Source of the DNA: Polynucleobacter sp. MWH-UH25E
Lineage (GTDB): Bacteria > Pseudomonadota > Gammaproteobacteria > Burkholderiales > Burkholderiaceae
Assembly (NCBI RefSeq): GCF_018687095.1
Contig: NZ_CP061286.1
Span: forward strand, 1,302,001-1,366,000
Reading direction: 5' to 3'
Length of the DNA: 64,000 bases
Under the pieces are notes generated by a model. That model saw nothing but the letters and a program-made list of their open reading frames with translations. It ran no database searches and had not been told where the DNA came from. Below, piece after piece: positions 1-7,901 of this stretch (positions are counted from its first letter, which is position 1; every line of letters begins with the position of its first letter). The translations under genes were made by a program, and so were the position numbers.

Positions 1-109
1 ATTTACAAATTCAATGCTCGACGCATACATCGCGTTGAAGAATGAGGATGTCACACGTTTCCGTATGACTACTCATCCAGTTGAATTTGATATGTACTAC
101 TCCCTGTAA
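1..109 (+). CDS. glnA: Glutamine synthetase type I, C-terminal fragment
   Basis: Only the last 35 codons and the stop (107-109) are inside the window; the gene enters from the left edge in the frame starting at base 2. The tail, ending THPVEFDMYYSL, is the conserved C-terminus of bacterial type I glutamine synthetase, which makes glutamine from glutamate, ammonia and ATP. The following genes are glnL and glnG, the classic glnALG order in which the two-component pair controls glnA. The promoter and most of the protein lie outside the window. Confidence 0.9.
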   Translation, partial: FTNSMLDAYIALKNEDVTRFRMTTHPVEFDMYYSL

Positions 110-123
110 GCGAAGGAGAGAAC

Positions 124-1257
124 TTGAGCGCAGGTTTGTTGCGCAATTCGTTCAAGGGAGCAGCTTCGGCTGCTCCTTTTTTTCCGACATTGCTCGATCA
201 GATGCCCAATGCCATCGTGGTATTTGAGGCTGAGAACCAACAATTGGTTTATGTGAACCCCGCTGCGGAATCCGCGCTGGATCTGTCACGTAAGTCGCTT
301 GAGGGTCAATCTGTGCATGATTTATTTGGCGATAACCAAGCTCTTAACAGCATGATCAATGACATTAAGCAAGGTCATGTGATGGCTCAGCGCCAAGAGA
401 TGGTATTGCATTCATTACCAGGCAGCATTCATCAGGACTCTATTCCTGCGCATGTAGTAATTGCGGCATTGGAAGATCCCGCATTGATCATGATGGAGTG
501 GTTTCCGATTGATCAGCAGCTCCGAAGCGAACGCGATGAACGCGTGACGCAGCAAGTAGAGGCAAATAAGCAATTGATGCGCAATCTGGCGCATGAGATT
601 AAAAATCCATTAGGCGGTATTCGTGGAGCAGCTCAACTCTTGGAATTTGAGTTACCAGAGAAAGGCTTGCGTGAATACACTCAAGTCATTATTAAAGAGT
701 CTGATCGGCTTCAGACCTTAGTTGATCGGTTATTAGCCCCACATCGCAAAGCGCATGTAGTTGAGTCGTTTAATGTGCATGAGGCATTAGAGCGTGTACG
801 TAGCCTGGTGTTAGCTGAGTTTCCTAAAGGTTTACGAATTGTTCGTAACTATGACACCAGCTTGCCTGAGGTGATGGGTGACCGTGAGCAGTTAATTCAG
901 GCCGTTCTGAATATTGTGCATAACGCAGCTCAAGCTCTATCCGAAGAGATTAGTCAGGGTACTGCGCAAATAGAATTAAAAACCCGAGTTGCTCGTTCAG
1001 TTACGATCGCAAAGCAACGTTATAAGTTAGCGATGGACTTGCATGTCATCGATAACGGGCCCGGTATTCCAAAAGAAATTATTGATCGTATCTTCTTCCC
1101 CTTAGTTTCAGGACGTGAAGGGGGTAGCGGCTTAGGTCTTACTTTGGCGCAAACATTTGTTCAGCAACATCAAGGCTATATCGCCTGCGATAGTCGTCCT
1201 GGACGAACCGATTTTCATATTCAAATTCCATACCGTAAACGGGAGAGGGCATCATGA
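124..1257 (+). CDS. glnL: Nitrogen regulation sensor kinase NtrB (GlnL)
   Basis: A 377-residue soluble histidine kinase that phosphorylates or dephosphorylates NtrC in response to PII. An N-terminal PAS domain (about 22-90) is followed by the H-box with phospho-acceptor His157 in NLAHEIKNP, the N-box around Asn263 (NIVHN), the G1 box DNGPGIP (310-316) and G2 box GGSGLGL (333-339). All catalytic boxes look intact. The start is a TTG at 124, preceded by GGAGAG at 115-120; the gene begins 14 bases after the glnA stop, so it is probably cotranscribed with glnA. It overlaps glnG by 4 bases (ATGA), suggesting translational coupling. Confidence 0.93.
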   Translation: MSAGLLRNSFKGAASAAPFFPTLLDQMPNAIVVFEAENQQLVYVNPAAESALDLSRKSLEGQSVHDLFGDNQALNSMINDIKQGHVMAQRQEMVLHSLPGSIHQDSIPAHVVIAALEDPALIMMEWFPIDQQLRSERDERVTQQVEANKQLMRNLAHEIKNPLGGIRGAAQLLEFELPEKGLREYTQVIIKESDRLQTLVDRLLAPHRKAHVVESFNVHEALERVRSLVLAEFPKGLRIVRNYDTSLPEVMGDREQLIQAVLNIVHNAAQALSEEISQGTAQIELKTRVARSVTIAKQRYKLAMDLHVIDNGPGIPKEIIDRIFFPLVSGREGGSGLGLTLAQTFVQQHQGYIACDSRPGRTDFHIQIPYRKRERAS

Positions 1258-2708
1258 AACCAGTCTGGATTGTCGACGACGATCAATCTATTCGTTGGGT
1301 GTTAGAAAAAGCATTGGCGCGAGAGAATGTTCCTTTCAAGAGCTTTTCTAATCCAAATGATGTGCTTAATGCACTAGAGAAAGAAGCTCCACAGGTATTG
1401 ATTTCCGATATTCGGATGCCTCGTGGTAACGGATTGGATTTGCTGCAGCATGTCAAAGTCACGCACCCTCATTTGCCGGTGATCATCATGACAGCTTATT
1501 CAGATCTGGATTCTGCTGTTTCTTCCTTTCAGGGTGGTGCATTTGAGTATCTAACAAAGCCATTTGATGTCGAGAAGGCAGTTGAGCTAATTCATCGCGC
1601 AGTAGAGCAGGGGGTTAGGGGTGATGCCAGCGCTAGAGAGGCGGTAGGCTGGAGGCAGGACTCCACTGAAATTATCGGACAAGCTCCTGCGATGCAAGAG
1701 TTGTTTCGTGCCATTGGGCGTTTAGCGCAGTCACACGCGACCGTATTGATCACTGGAGAGTCGGGTTCGGGTAAAGAGTTGGTAGCCCAAGCTTTGCATC
1801 GACATAGTCCGCGCGCAAAAGGACCATTTGTATCCTTGAGCACCTCAGCTGTACCAAAGGATTTATTGGAATCAGAGTTATTTGGCCATGAGCGTGGTGC
1901 TTTCCCAGGGGCACAGACCTTGCGTCGTGGTCGGTTAGAGCAAGCTGATGGTGGGACATTATTTTTGGGTGAGATTGGCGACTTACCGTTTGATCTTCAA
2001 ACTCGTTTATTACGAGTGTTAACAGACGGACATTTTTATCGTTTGGGTGGTCAAGACCCAATCAAAGCAAATGTCCGCATTATTGCCTCTACTCATCAAA
2101 ATCTGGAGCAACGGGTTGCCGCTGGATTATTCCGTGAAGATTTAATGCATCGCCTGAATGTAATTCGCTTGCGAATGCCTGCTTTGCGTGAGCGCTCTGA
2201 GGATATTCCAGCGCTTGCAAAACATTTCATGATGATCTGCGCGAAATCTTTAGGCGTAGAACCCAAGAAACTGTCAGATGAAGTTCTTAAAGAAATGACC
2301 GCAATGCCGTTTCCTGGCAATGTGCGTCAGCTTGAGAATCTTTGCCATTGGTTAACGGTAATGACGCCAGCAAATGTGGTTGGGGTTGGTGACTTGCCTG
2401 CTGATATCGTTTCACAAGCAAGTGAACAGCCGATCCTTATTCAGGGAGAGTCATCACCTGTAAACAATTCCACACCTGTGAAGACAGGTGCCGCAGATTG
2501 GGAGAGTGGTTTGTCACGCCTAGCTGTGAAGATGCTGCAGGATGGGGACTCGGCGGTATTCGATGCGTTAAGTTCTCGTTTTGAAAAAGCAGTGTTGCAA
2601 GCGGCTCTAGAGGTAACGCGCGGCCGTCGAGTCGAGGCAGCACAGCGATTAGGTATTGGTCGCAACACTATTACTCGTAAGTTGCAGGAACTCGGCATCG
2701 ATGACTGA
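1254..2708 (+). CDS. glnG: Nitrogen response regulator NtrC with altered AAA+ motifs
   Basis: A 484-residue NtrC-type regulator. The receiver domain (about 1-120) keeps Asp52, Thr80 and Lys102. The AAA+ domain (about 140-370) has Walker A GESGSGKE (168-175), and the sensor II region FPGNVRQLENL is normal. A Fis-type helix-turn-helix lies at the C-terminus (about 440-482). Two hallmark motifs are changed: the sigma-54 contact loop reads GAFPGA (215-220) instead of GAFTGA, and Walker B reads GEIGD (239-243) instead of DEIGD. The reading frame is open throughout, so this is not an obvious pseudogene. By family it should activate nitrogen-assimilation genes with RpoN; these changes make classical activation doubtful. 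Confidence 0.92.
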   Translation: MKPVWIVDDDQSIRWVLEKALARENVPFKSFSNPNDVLNALEKEAPQVLISDIRMPRGNGLDLLQHVKVTHPHLPVIIMTAYSDLDSAVSSFQGGAFEYLTKPFDVEKAVELIHRAVEQGVRGDASAREAVGWRQDSTEIIGQAPAMQELFRAIGRLAQSHATVLITGESGSGKELVAQALHRHSPRAKGPFVSLSTSAVPKDLLESELFGHERGAFPGAQTLRRGRLEQADGGTLFLGEIGDLPFDLQTRLLRVLTDGHFYRLGGQDPIKANVRIIASTHQNLEQRVAAGLFREDLMHRLNVIRLRMPALRERSEDIPALAKHFMMICAKSLGVEPKKLSDEVLKEMTAMPFPGNVRQLENLCHWLTVMTPANVVGVGDLPADIVSQASEQPILIQGESSPVNNSTPVKTGAADWESGLSRLAVKMLQDGDSAVFDALSSRFEKAVLQAALEVTRGRRVEAAQRLGIGRNTITRKLQELGIDD

Positions 2709-3549
2709 TTCGATTCGAATCGCAGCTTGGAATGTGAACTCTCTAAAAGTTCGCCTTCCACATTTACTACGTTGGTTGCAGGATCAGGAAAAAAAGCAAC
2801 AAGCTATTGATGCGGTTTGTTTACAAGAGCTCAAGCTGACAGATGACAAGTACCCACATCAAGAGTTAGAAGCTGCGGGTTATCTCAGTCTGGCTGCAGG
2901 ACAGAAGACTTACAACGGGGTAGCAATTATTGTGCGTAAGGCTGCATTAGCGCCTATCGCAACCGATGTGAACACGACCTTCTTAAAGCCAGTCCGCAAT
3001 ATGCCCAATTTTGAGGATGAGCAACAGCGTATCTTGGCGGCAACTATTCCATTTGCAGGTATGCAGCCGATACGTTTGGTTTCTGCCTATTTTCCAAATG
3101 GCCAATCGCCAGATAGCGAGAAATTTGCTTATAAACTGAATTGGTTAACTGCCTTGCAAGCCTGGGTGGCGGGCGAGCTGGAACAAAATCCACGCTTGGC
3201 TTTATTGGGGGATTTCAATATTGCGCCGGCTGATGAAGATGTGCATGATCCAAAGGCTTGGGAAGGGCAAAACTTGGTTTCACCGCCAGAGCGAGATGCA
3301 TTTCAATCCTTGGTTAGCCTTGGCCTGCATGATTCCTTCAGAATGTTTGAGCAAACGCCTAAAACATACAGCTGGTGGGACTATCGCATGATGGGCTTTC
3401 GTAGAAACGCAGGCCTACGAATCGACCACATTTTATTAAGTGACGCTCTCAAAGAAAAATGCAGCGCTAGCATCGTAGATAAAGAACCAAGAACCTGGGA
3501 GCAGCCATCGGATCATGCCCCTGTGATTGCGCAAATCAAAAAATCTTAA
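2701..3549 (+). CDS. xthA: Exonuclease III (AP endonuclease family)
   Basis: A 282-residue Mg-dependent nuclease of the exonuclease/endonuclease/phosphatase fold that incises abasic sites in base-excision repair. Visible motifs are NVNSLKVR near the start, the metal-binding Glu in LQELKL, GDFNIAP with catalytic Asp and Asn, RIDHILLS, and the terminal SDHAPV histidine. The ATG at 2701 gives the normal N-terminus (MTDSIRIAAWNVNSL); a longer frame from 2656 would run through the NtrC helix-turn-helix and is not supported. It overlaps the end of glnG by 8 bases and may be expressed from the same transcript. Confidence 0.93.
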   Translation: MTDSIRIAAWNVNSLKVRLPHLLRWLQDQEKKQQAIDAVCLQELKLTDDKYPHQELEAAGYLSLAAGQKTYNGVAIIVRKAALAPIATDVNTTFLKPVRNMPNFEDEQQRILAATIPFAGMQPIRLVSAYFPNGQSPDSEKFAYKLNWLTALQAWVAGELEQNPRLALLGDFNIAPADEDVHDPKAWEGQNLVSPPERDAFQSLVSLGLHDSFRMFEQTPKTYSWWDYRMMGFRRNAGLRIDHILLSDALKEKCSASIVDKEPRTWEQPSDHAPVIAQIKKS

Positions 3550-3583
3550 GCAGTTTTGAGCGACTATCGATGGCGATGAAGCA

Positions 3584-4192
3584 ATGACGGCAATTTTGTA
3601 TTCCTATCGCCGGTGTCCTTATGCCATGAGAGCGCGGATGGCGCTTCAGTATGCCGCTATTGAGGTTCAGGTACGCGAAATCTCTCTCAGAGATAAGCCT
3701 GCCTCGATGTTACGCATTTCCCCTAAAGGAACGGTGCCCGTTCTTCAGGTTGAAAATCTTGTGCTAGAGCAGAGCATCGATATCATGCGTTGGGCGCTTG
3801 AACAGTCTGACCCAGATGCATGGCTGTCAGTCGATCACGATTTGGCACAAGCCTGGATTGCTAAAAATGACGGCCCCTTCAAGAGGTTGTTAGATCAATA
3901 CAAATACCCAAATCGCTACCCTGACTTGTTGCCAGCCCAAGTTTTAGACAATGCAGTCGAAGTGATGCTCCAACCTATGGAAAGTGCTCTTGAATCACAT
4001 CCGTATTTGATGGGCGCAAAGTTAAGTTGGGTAGATATTGCGATCTTTCCCTTTATGCGCCAGTTTTCCATGGTCAATCCACAGCAATTTGAAGGATTGC
4101 CATTTCCAAAGCTAAAACGTTGGCTTGCTGACCGACTGGAATCAAAGCTATTTCAGTCGGCAATGGAAAAATATCCTACTTGGGTTGAGTAG
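3584..4192 (+). CDS. Glutathione S-transferase / glutaredoxin-like protein
   Basis: A 202-residue two-domain GST-fold protein. The N-terminal thioredoxin-like half begins with YSYRRCPYAMRARMAL, a CPYA motif as in glutaredoxin 2-type and stringent-starvation-like GSTs. It also has the cis-proline segment GTVPVL and the glutathione-binding LEQSIDIMRW. The C-terminal half is the usual all-alpha domain. It probably conjugates or reduces substrates with glutathione; the substrate cannot be read from sequence. It lies 34 bases after xthA on the same strand and converges with prlC. Confidence 0.8.
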   Translation: MTAILYSYRRCPYAMRARMALQYAAIEVQVREISLRDKPASMLRISPKGTVPVLQVENLVLEQSIDIMRWALEQSDPDAWLSVDHDLAQAWIAKNDGPFKRLLDQYKYPNRYPDLLPAQVLDNAVEVMLQPMESALESHPYLMGAKLSWVDIAIFPFMRQFSMVNPQQFEGLPFPKLKRWLADRLESKLFQSAMEKYPTWVE

Positions 4193-4202
4193 TTCACCAA
4201 CC

Positions 4203-6329
4203 CTACGCAAGGCCACCATGGCGCAAGAGCGCGTCAATGCTTGGTTCACGACCCCGAAAGGCTTTGAAGGACTCGGCAGCGGGGCGACTACCGCCTACCT
4301 CTAGGATTTCTTCGCGATAACGTGCGCCAGTAACACGATCAAGCACAGATCCCGTTAGTTTGGCAGCTTCTTCGAATGCAGAGTAGGCATCAGCGGATAA
4401 CACCTCAGCCCATTTATAGCTGTAATAACCAGCTGCATAGCCTCCAGCAAAGATATGGCTAAAGGTATTAATCCATCGAGAAATCTCAGGCTGTGGAATG
4501 ACATTAAATTCATCTGCAATTGCTCGCGATAGATCCAACACTGCTTGCCCTTGTGCAGACTTCGCATCAAAGTGCGAATGTAATCTCCAGTCAGTTAGCG
4601 ACATCACGATTTGGCGCAAAGTCATCCATCCGTTTTGGAAATTTTTGGCAGCCAACATTTTTTCAAATAGCTCGCGTGGTAATGATTCCCCAGTTTCTAC
4701 ATGAGAAGTCATCTTTTCTAAAACTTCCCACTCCCAGCAGAAGTTCTCCATAAACTGGCTTGGTAACTCAACAGCATCCCACTCCACACCATTGATGCCG
4801 GAAACACCTAGAGCACTGACTTGGGTTAGAAGGTGGTGTAAGCCATGACCGCTTTCATGGAAAAGGGTGATGACATCATCGTGAGTGATGGTGGGTTGGC
4901 GCAATACGCCATCGACTTTCACTGGCGACGCAAAGTTGCACACTAAATACGCAACCGGTATTTGAATCTCGCCATTGGGTAATTCTCTACGGCCACGCGC
5001 ATCATCCATCCAAGCGCCACCACGCTTACCTGGGCGAGCATAGGGGTCTAGATAAAAATACGCACGCAACTTACCTGAAAGATCCTTCACTGCAAACGAT
5101 TTCACATCTGTATGCCAAGTAGGTAAGTTAGCTGCCTCAATCTTGACATTGAATAGTGTTTGAATGACGCCAAATAGTCCTTCCAACACCTTTGGCAGAG
5201 GGAAATATTGTTTTAATTCATTTTCAGAAAACGCATACCGAGATTGTTTTAAGCGCTCCGAGGCAAAAGCCATATCCCAAGGCTCAACACCATCCATCAA
5301 ACCAAGCTCGTTCTTAGCAAAAGCACAGAGCTCATCCCAATCGCGTTTTGCATAGGGTTTGGATTTAATGGCGAAATCAGTTAAGAAGCGATCAACTTCG
5401 TCAACAGTATTAGCCATTTTGGGCGCAAGACTTAGTGCGGCAAAATTGGCAAATCCAAGCATCCGCGCTTCTTCATCACGCAGGCGTAATTGTTCTAGCA
5501 TGTTTTGCGTGTTATCCCAATCAACTTTACCCTCACCGAATTGAGGTCCTAGCTCAGAAGAGCGGGTGATATAAGCCTCATACATAAGGCGACGTAAGGC
5601 CCGGTTTTCGGAATACTGCATGACTGGGTAATAAGAGGGGAAGTGCAGGGTGAATGCCCAACCTTGCAAACCCTTTTGCTGAGCGATATCGGCTGCTGCG
5701 GCTTTTACATCGTCTGGCAGGCCAGCTAGTTGAGTTTCATCAGTGACATGATGAACAAAATGATCTGTCGCATCCAAAACATGGTCAGAGAATGCTTTCC
5801 CTAATACAGCTTGCTCATCCTGAATCTGCGCAAAGCGAGGTTTATCCGCATCACTCAACTCTGCGCCACCAAGACGAAAGTCTCTTAGGGAGTTTTCAAT
5901 CACTTTTTTCTGCGCACGATTCAGTTTTGCAAACTCAGGACTCTTGCTGAGCTCTTTAAACTTTTGATACAAGGCTAAATTTTGTCCGAGACTGGAGAAG
6001 AATGCGGTTACCTCAGGAAGCATTGCACCATAAGCCGCTCGAAGCTCAGGTGTATCCGCAACGCTGTTTAAATGAGAGATAACTCCCCATGATCTGCCTA
6101 AGGCTTCTGTAGCATCTTCTAATGGCTCTGCAAGCTGATTCCAGGTAGCGGGAGTGCTTGGGTCGGTAGCAATGTCAACCGCCATCTGGGCGCGCTTAAG
6201 TAGCCACTCAATTGCTGGCGTAATGTGTTCAGGCTTTACTTCTGAATAGGAGGCAATTCCTCGACCAAAACTGAGTAAAGGGTTGTTTTGTAATTCTGGA
6301 GAGAGGGTGGCAAGAGGGAGTGTATTCAT
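4203..6329 (-). CDS. prlC: Oligopeptidase A (M3 family zinc peptidase)
   Basis: A 708-residue cytoplasmic zinc metallopeptidase of the M3 (thimet oligopeptidase) family that degrades short peptides, including cleaved signal peptides. The catalytic HExxH appears as FHESGHGLHHLL, with the second metal-ligand region further downstream. Length and terminal region (RFREEILEVGGSRPAAESFKAF-like ending with a GREPSIDALLRH tail) agree with the family. It is the last gene of a minus-strand run following folD, 18 bases upstream, so the two are likely cotranscribed. Confidence 0.93.
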   Translation of the reverse strand: MNTLPLATLSPELQNNPLLSFGRGIASYSEVKPEHITPAIEWLLKRAQMAVDIATDPSTPATWNQLAEPLEDATEALGRSWGVISHLNSVADTPELRAAYGAMLPEVTAFFSSLGQNLALYQKFKELSKSPEFAKLNRAQKKVIENSLRDFRLGGAELSDADKPRFAQIQDEQAVLGKAFSDHVLDATDHFVHHVTDETQLAGLPDDVKAAAADIAQQKGLQGWAFTLHFPSYYPVMQYSENRALRRLMYEAYITRSSELGPQFGEGKVDWDNTQNMLEQLRLRDEEARMLGFANFAALSLAPKMANTVDEVDRFLTDFAIKSKPYAKRDWDELCAFAKNELGLMDGVEPWDMAFASERLKQSRYAFSENELKQYFPLPKVLEGLFGVIQTLFNVKIEAANLPTWHTDVKSFAVKDLSGKLRAYFYLDPYARPGKRGGAWMDDARGRRELPNGEIQIPVAYLVCNFASPVKVDGVLRQPTITHDDVITLFHESGHGLHHLLTQVSALGVSGINGVEWDAVELPSQFMENFCWEWEVLEKMTSHVETGESLPRELFEKMLAAKNFQNGWMTLRQIVMSLTDWRLHSHFDAKSAQGQAVLDLSRAIADEFNVIPQPEISRWINTFSHIFAGGYAAGYYSYKWAEVLSADAYSAFEEAAKLTGSVLDRVTGARYREEILEVGGSRPAAESFKAFRGREPSIDALLRHGGLA

Positions 6330-6347
6330 CCCTCTAGCTTAATGGAT

Positions 6348-7202
6348 CTAGGGCTTGGCTGCTTTTTCTGCAGCTTCCAAAGTATTCATTAATAGCATGG
6401 TGATAGTCATGGGACCAACACCACCGGGAACAGGGGTAATCCAGCCTGCAACATATTTGGCGGTATCAAAATCAACGTCGCCACAGAGTTTGCCGTCGGC
6501 CAAGCGATTAATGCCTACATCAATTACCACGGCGCCATTTTTAACCATATCGCCAGAAACCATTTTGGGCTTTCCGGTGGCAACCACAAGAATATCGGCA
6601 TCTTTAGTGTGATGCGCAAGATCACGTGTTTTGCTATTGCAAATCGTCACTGTCGCACCTGCTTGCAAAAGGAGCATAGCCATGGGCTTGCCAACAATAT
6701 TAGAGGCCCCAACGATCACTGCGCGAGCACCGCGGATAGGGTAGTCAATGCTCTCTAAAATTTTCATGCACCCATAGGGTGTACAAGGTTTGAATTCTGG
6801 TTTGCCCACCATGAGTGCGCCTGCATTAGCAACGTGAAAGCCGTCCACATCTTTTTCAGGGGCGATTGCTTCAAGAACACGTTCCGCGGCAATATGCTCT
6901 GGTAGTGGGAGCTGCACCAAAATGCCATGAATAGAAGGGTCAGCATTAAGCATTGCAATGCGCGTCAATAATTCTTCTTCGCCAAGGTCAGCTGAATACC
7001 GTTCTAGTACCGAATGAAAGCCGACATCTTCGCAAGCTTTCACTTTATTGCGAACATAGACTTGGCTTGCTGGATTATCACCAACAACAATCACTGCTAG
7101 ACCAGGGCGAACGCCCTTAGCAGTCACAATAGCGCCACGAGCAGCGATTTCAGTACGAAGTTTCTTGGAGAGCGCGTTTCCGTCGAGTAATTGAGCCGGC
7201 AT
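6348..7202 (-). CDS. folD: Methylenetetrahydrofolate dehydrogenase/cyclohydrolase
   Basis: A 284-residue bifunctional enzyme that interconverts 5,10-methylene-, methenyl- and 10-formyl-tetrahydrofolate with NADP, supplying one-carbon units for purines and formyl-Met. Diagnostic segments are GDNPASQVYVRNKVKAC with the catalytic Lys, QLPLPEH, DVDGFH, the NADP-binding GASNIVGKPMAMLL, and the terminal TPVPGGVGPMTITMLL. It follows the FixJ-type regulator by 17 bases on the same strand, and prlC follows it. Confidence 0.96.
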   Translation of the reverse strand: MPAQLLDGNALSKKLRTEIAARGAIVTAKGVRPGLAVIVVGDNPASQVYVRNKVKACEDVGFHSVLERYSADLGEEELLTRIAMLNADPSIHGILVQLPLPEHIAAERVLEAIAPEKDVDGFHVANAGALMVGKPEFKPCTPYGCMKILESIDYPIRGARAVIVGASNIVGKPMAMLLLQAGATVTICNSKTRDLAHHTKDADILVVATGKPKMVSGDMVKNGAVVIDVGINRLADGKLCGDVDFDTAKYVAGWITPVPGGVGPMTITMLLMNTLEAAEKAAKP

Positions 7203-7219
7203 TACGAATCAGGTTGATA

Positions 7220-7867
7220 TTAATTAGGTTGTGGGTCAGAGAGCGCTAGGCGCAATAAGTCCGCTACGGTGTTGACGTTGAGCTTTTCCATAATGTTGGC
7301 GCGGTGCGCTTCAACGGTTTTGATGGAGATACCAAGGTCATCGGCAATTTGTTTGTTCAAGCGACCAGCAACAATGCGCTCTAAAACTTGACGCTCTCGA
7401 CCAGTAAGTTTGCTGAGCAAGCTCTGAGTAATTTTTCGTTGACTTGCTTGTGAGTAGTCCACGCGAGCTTTTGCCAACATGCGATCAACTAGTCCACAAA
7501 GATCATTTTCTTTAAATGGCTTCTCAATGAAATCCACTGCGCCACGTTTCATGGTGGATACTGCCATCGACACATCACCATGTCCTGTAATAAAAGCGAC
7601 AGGCATTGGTAAGTTTTCACTAATCAAACGCTCTTGTAATTCAAGACCGGACATGCCGGGCATGCGCACATCAAGAATAGCGCAGGAGATGGTTGATTTG
7701 TCAGTGCTTTGTAAAGATTGCAAGAAACGTTCTGCGCTTGCATGGCAACGCACGACGTAACCATTGCTTTCTAAAAGCCAAGTCAAAGAATCTCGAACTG
7801 CTTCATCATCATCGACGACATAAACAACTTCGGCCTGGTTGGGTTTGGTGCTGGCGCTTAAGTTCAT
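7220..7867 (-). CDS. FixJ/DctR-type two-component response regulator
   Basis: About 215 residues. The N-terminal receiver domain has the acidic pair in VVDDDEAVRD, the phospho-acceptor Asp in AILDVRMPGMSG, and the conserved Lys in DFIEKPF. The C-terminus is a LuxR/FixJ helix-turn-helix (LTGRERQVLERI, KTVEAHRANIM). I prefer the ATG at 7867; a GTG at 7879 is in frame but lacks a ribosome site. The sensor kinase gene ends 34 bases upstream, so the pair forms one operon. Closest recognisable type is DctR/TodT/FixJ; the target genes cannot be told from the sequence, and no dicarboxylate transporter lies nearby. Confidence 0.9.
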   Translation of the reverse strand: MNLSASTKPNQAEVVYVVDDDEAVRDSLTWLLESNGYVVRCHASAERFLQSLQSTDKSTISCAILDVRMPGMSGLELQERLISENLPMPVAFITGHGDVSMAVSTMKRGAVDFIEKPFKENDLCGLVDRMLAKARVDYSQASQRKITQSLLSKLTGRERQVLERIVAGRLNKQIADDLGISIKTVEAHRANIMEKLNVNTVADLLRLALSDPQPN

Positions 7868-7901
7868 AACGGTTCTCACAAATCAATCATCACTACGACA
7901 G

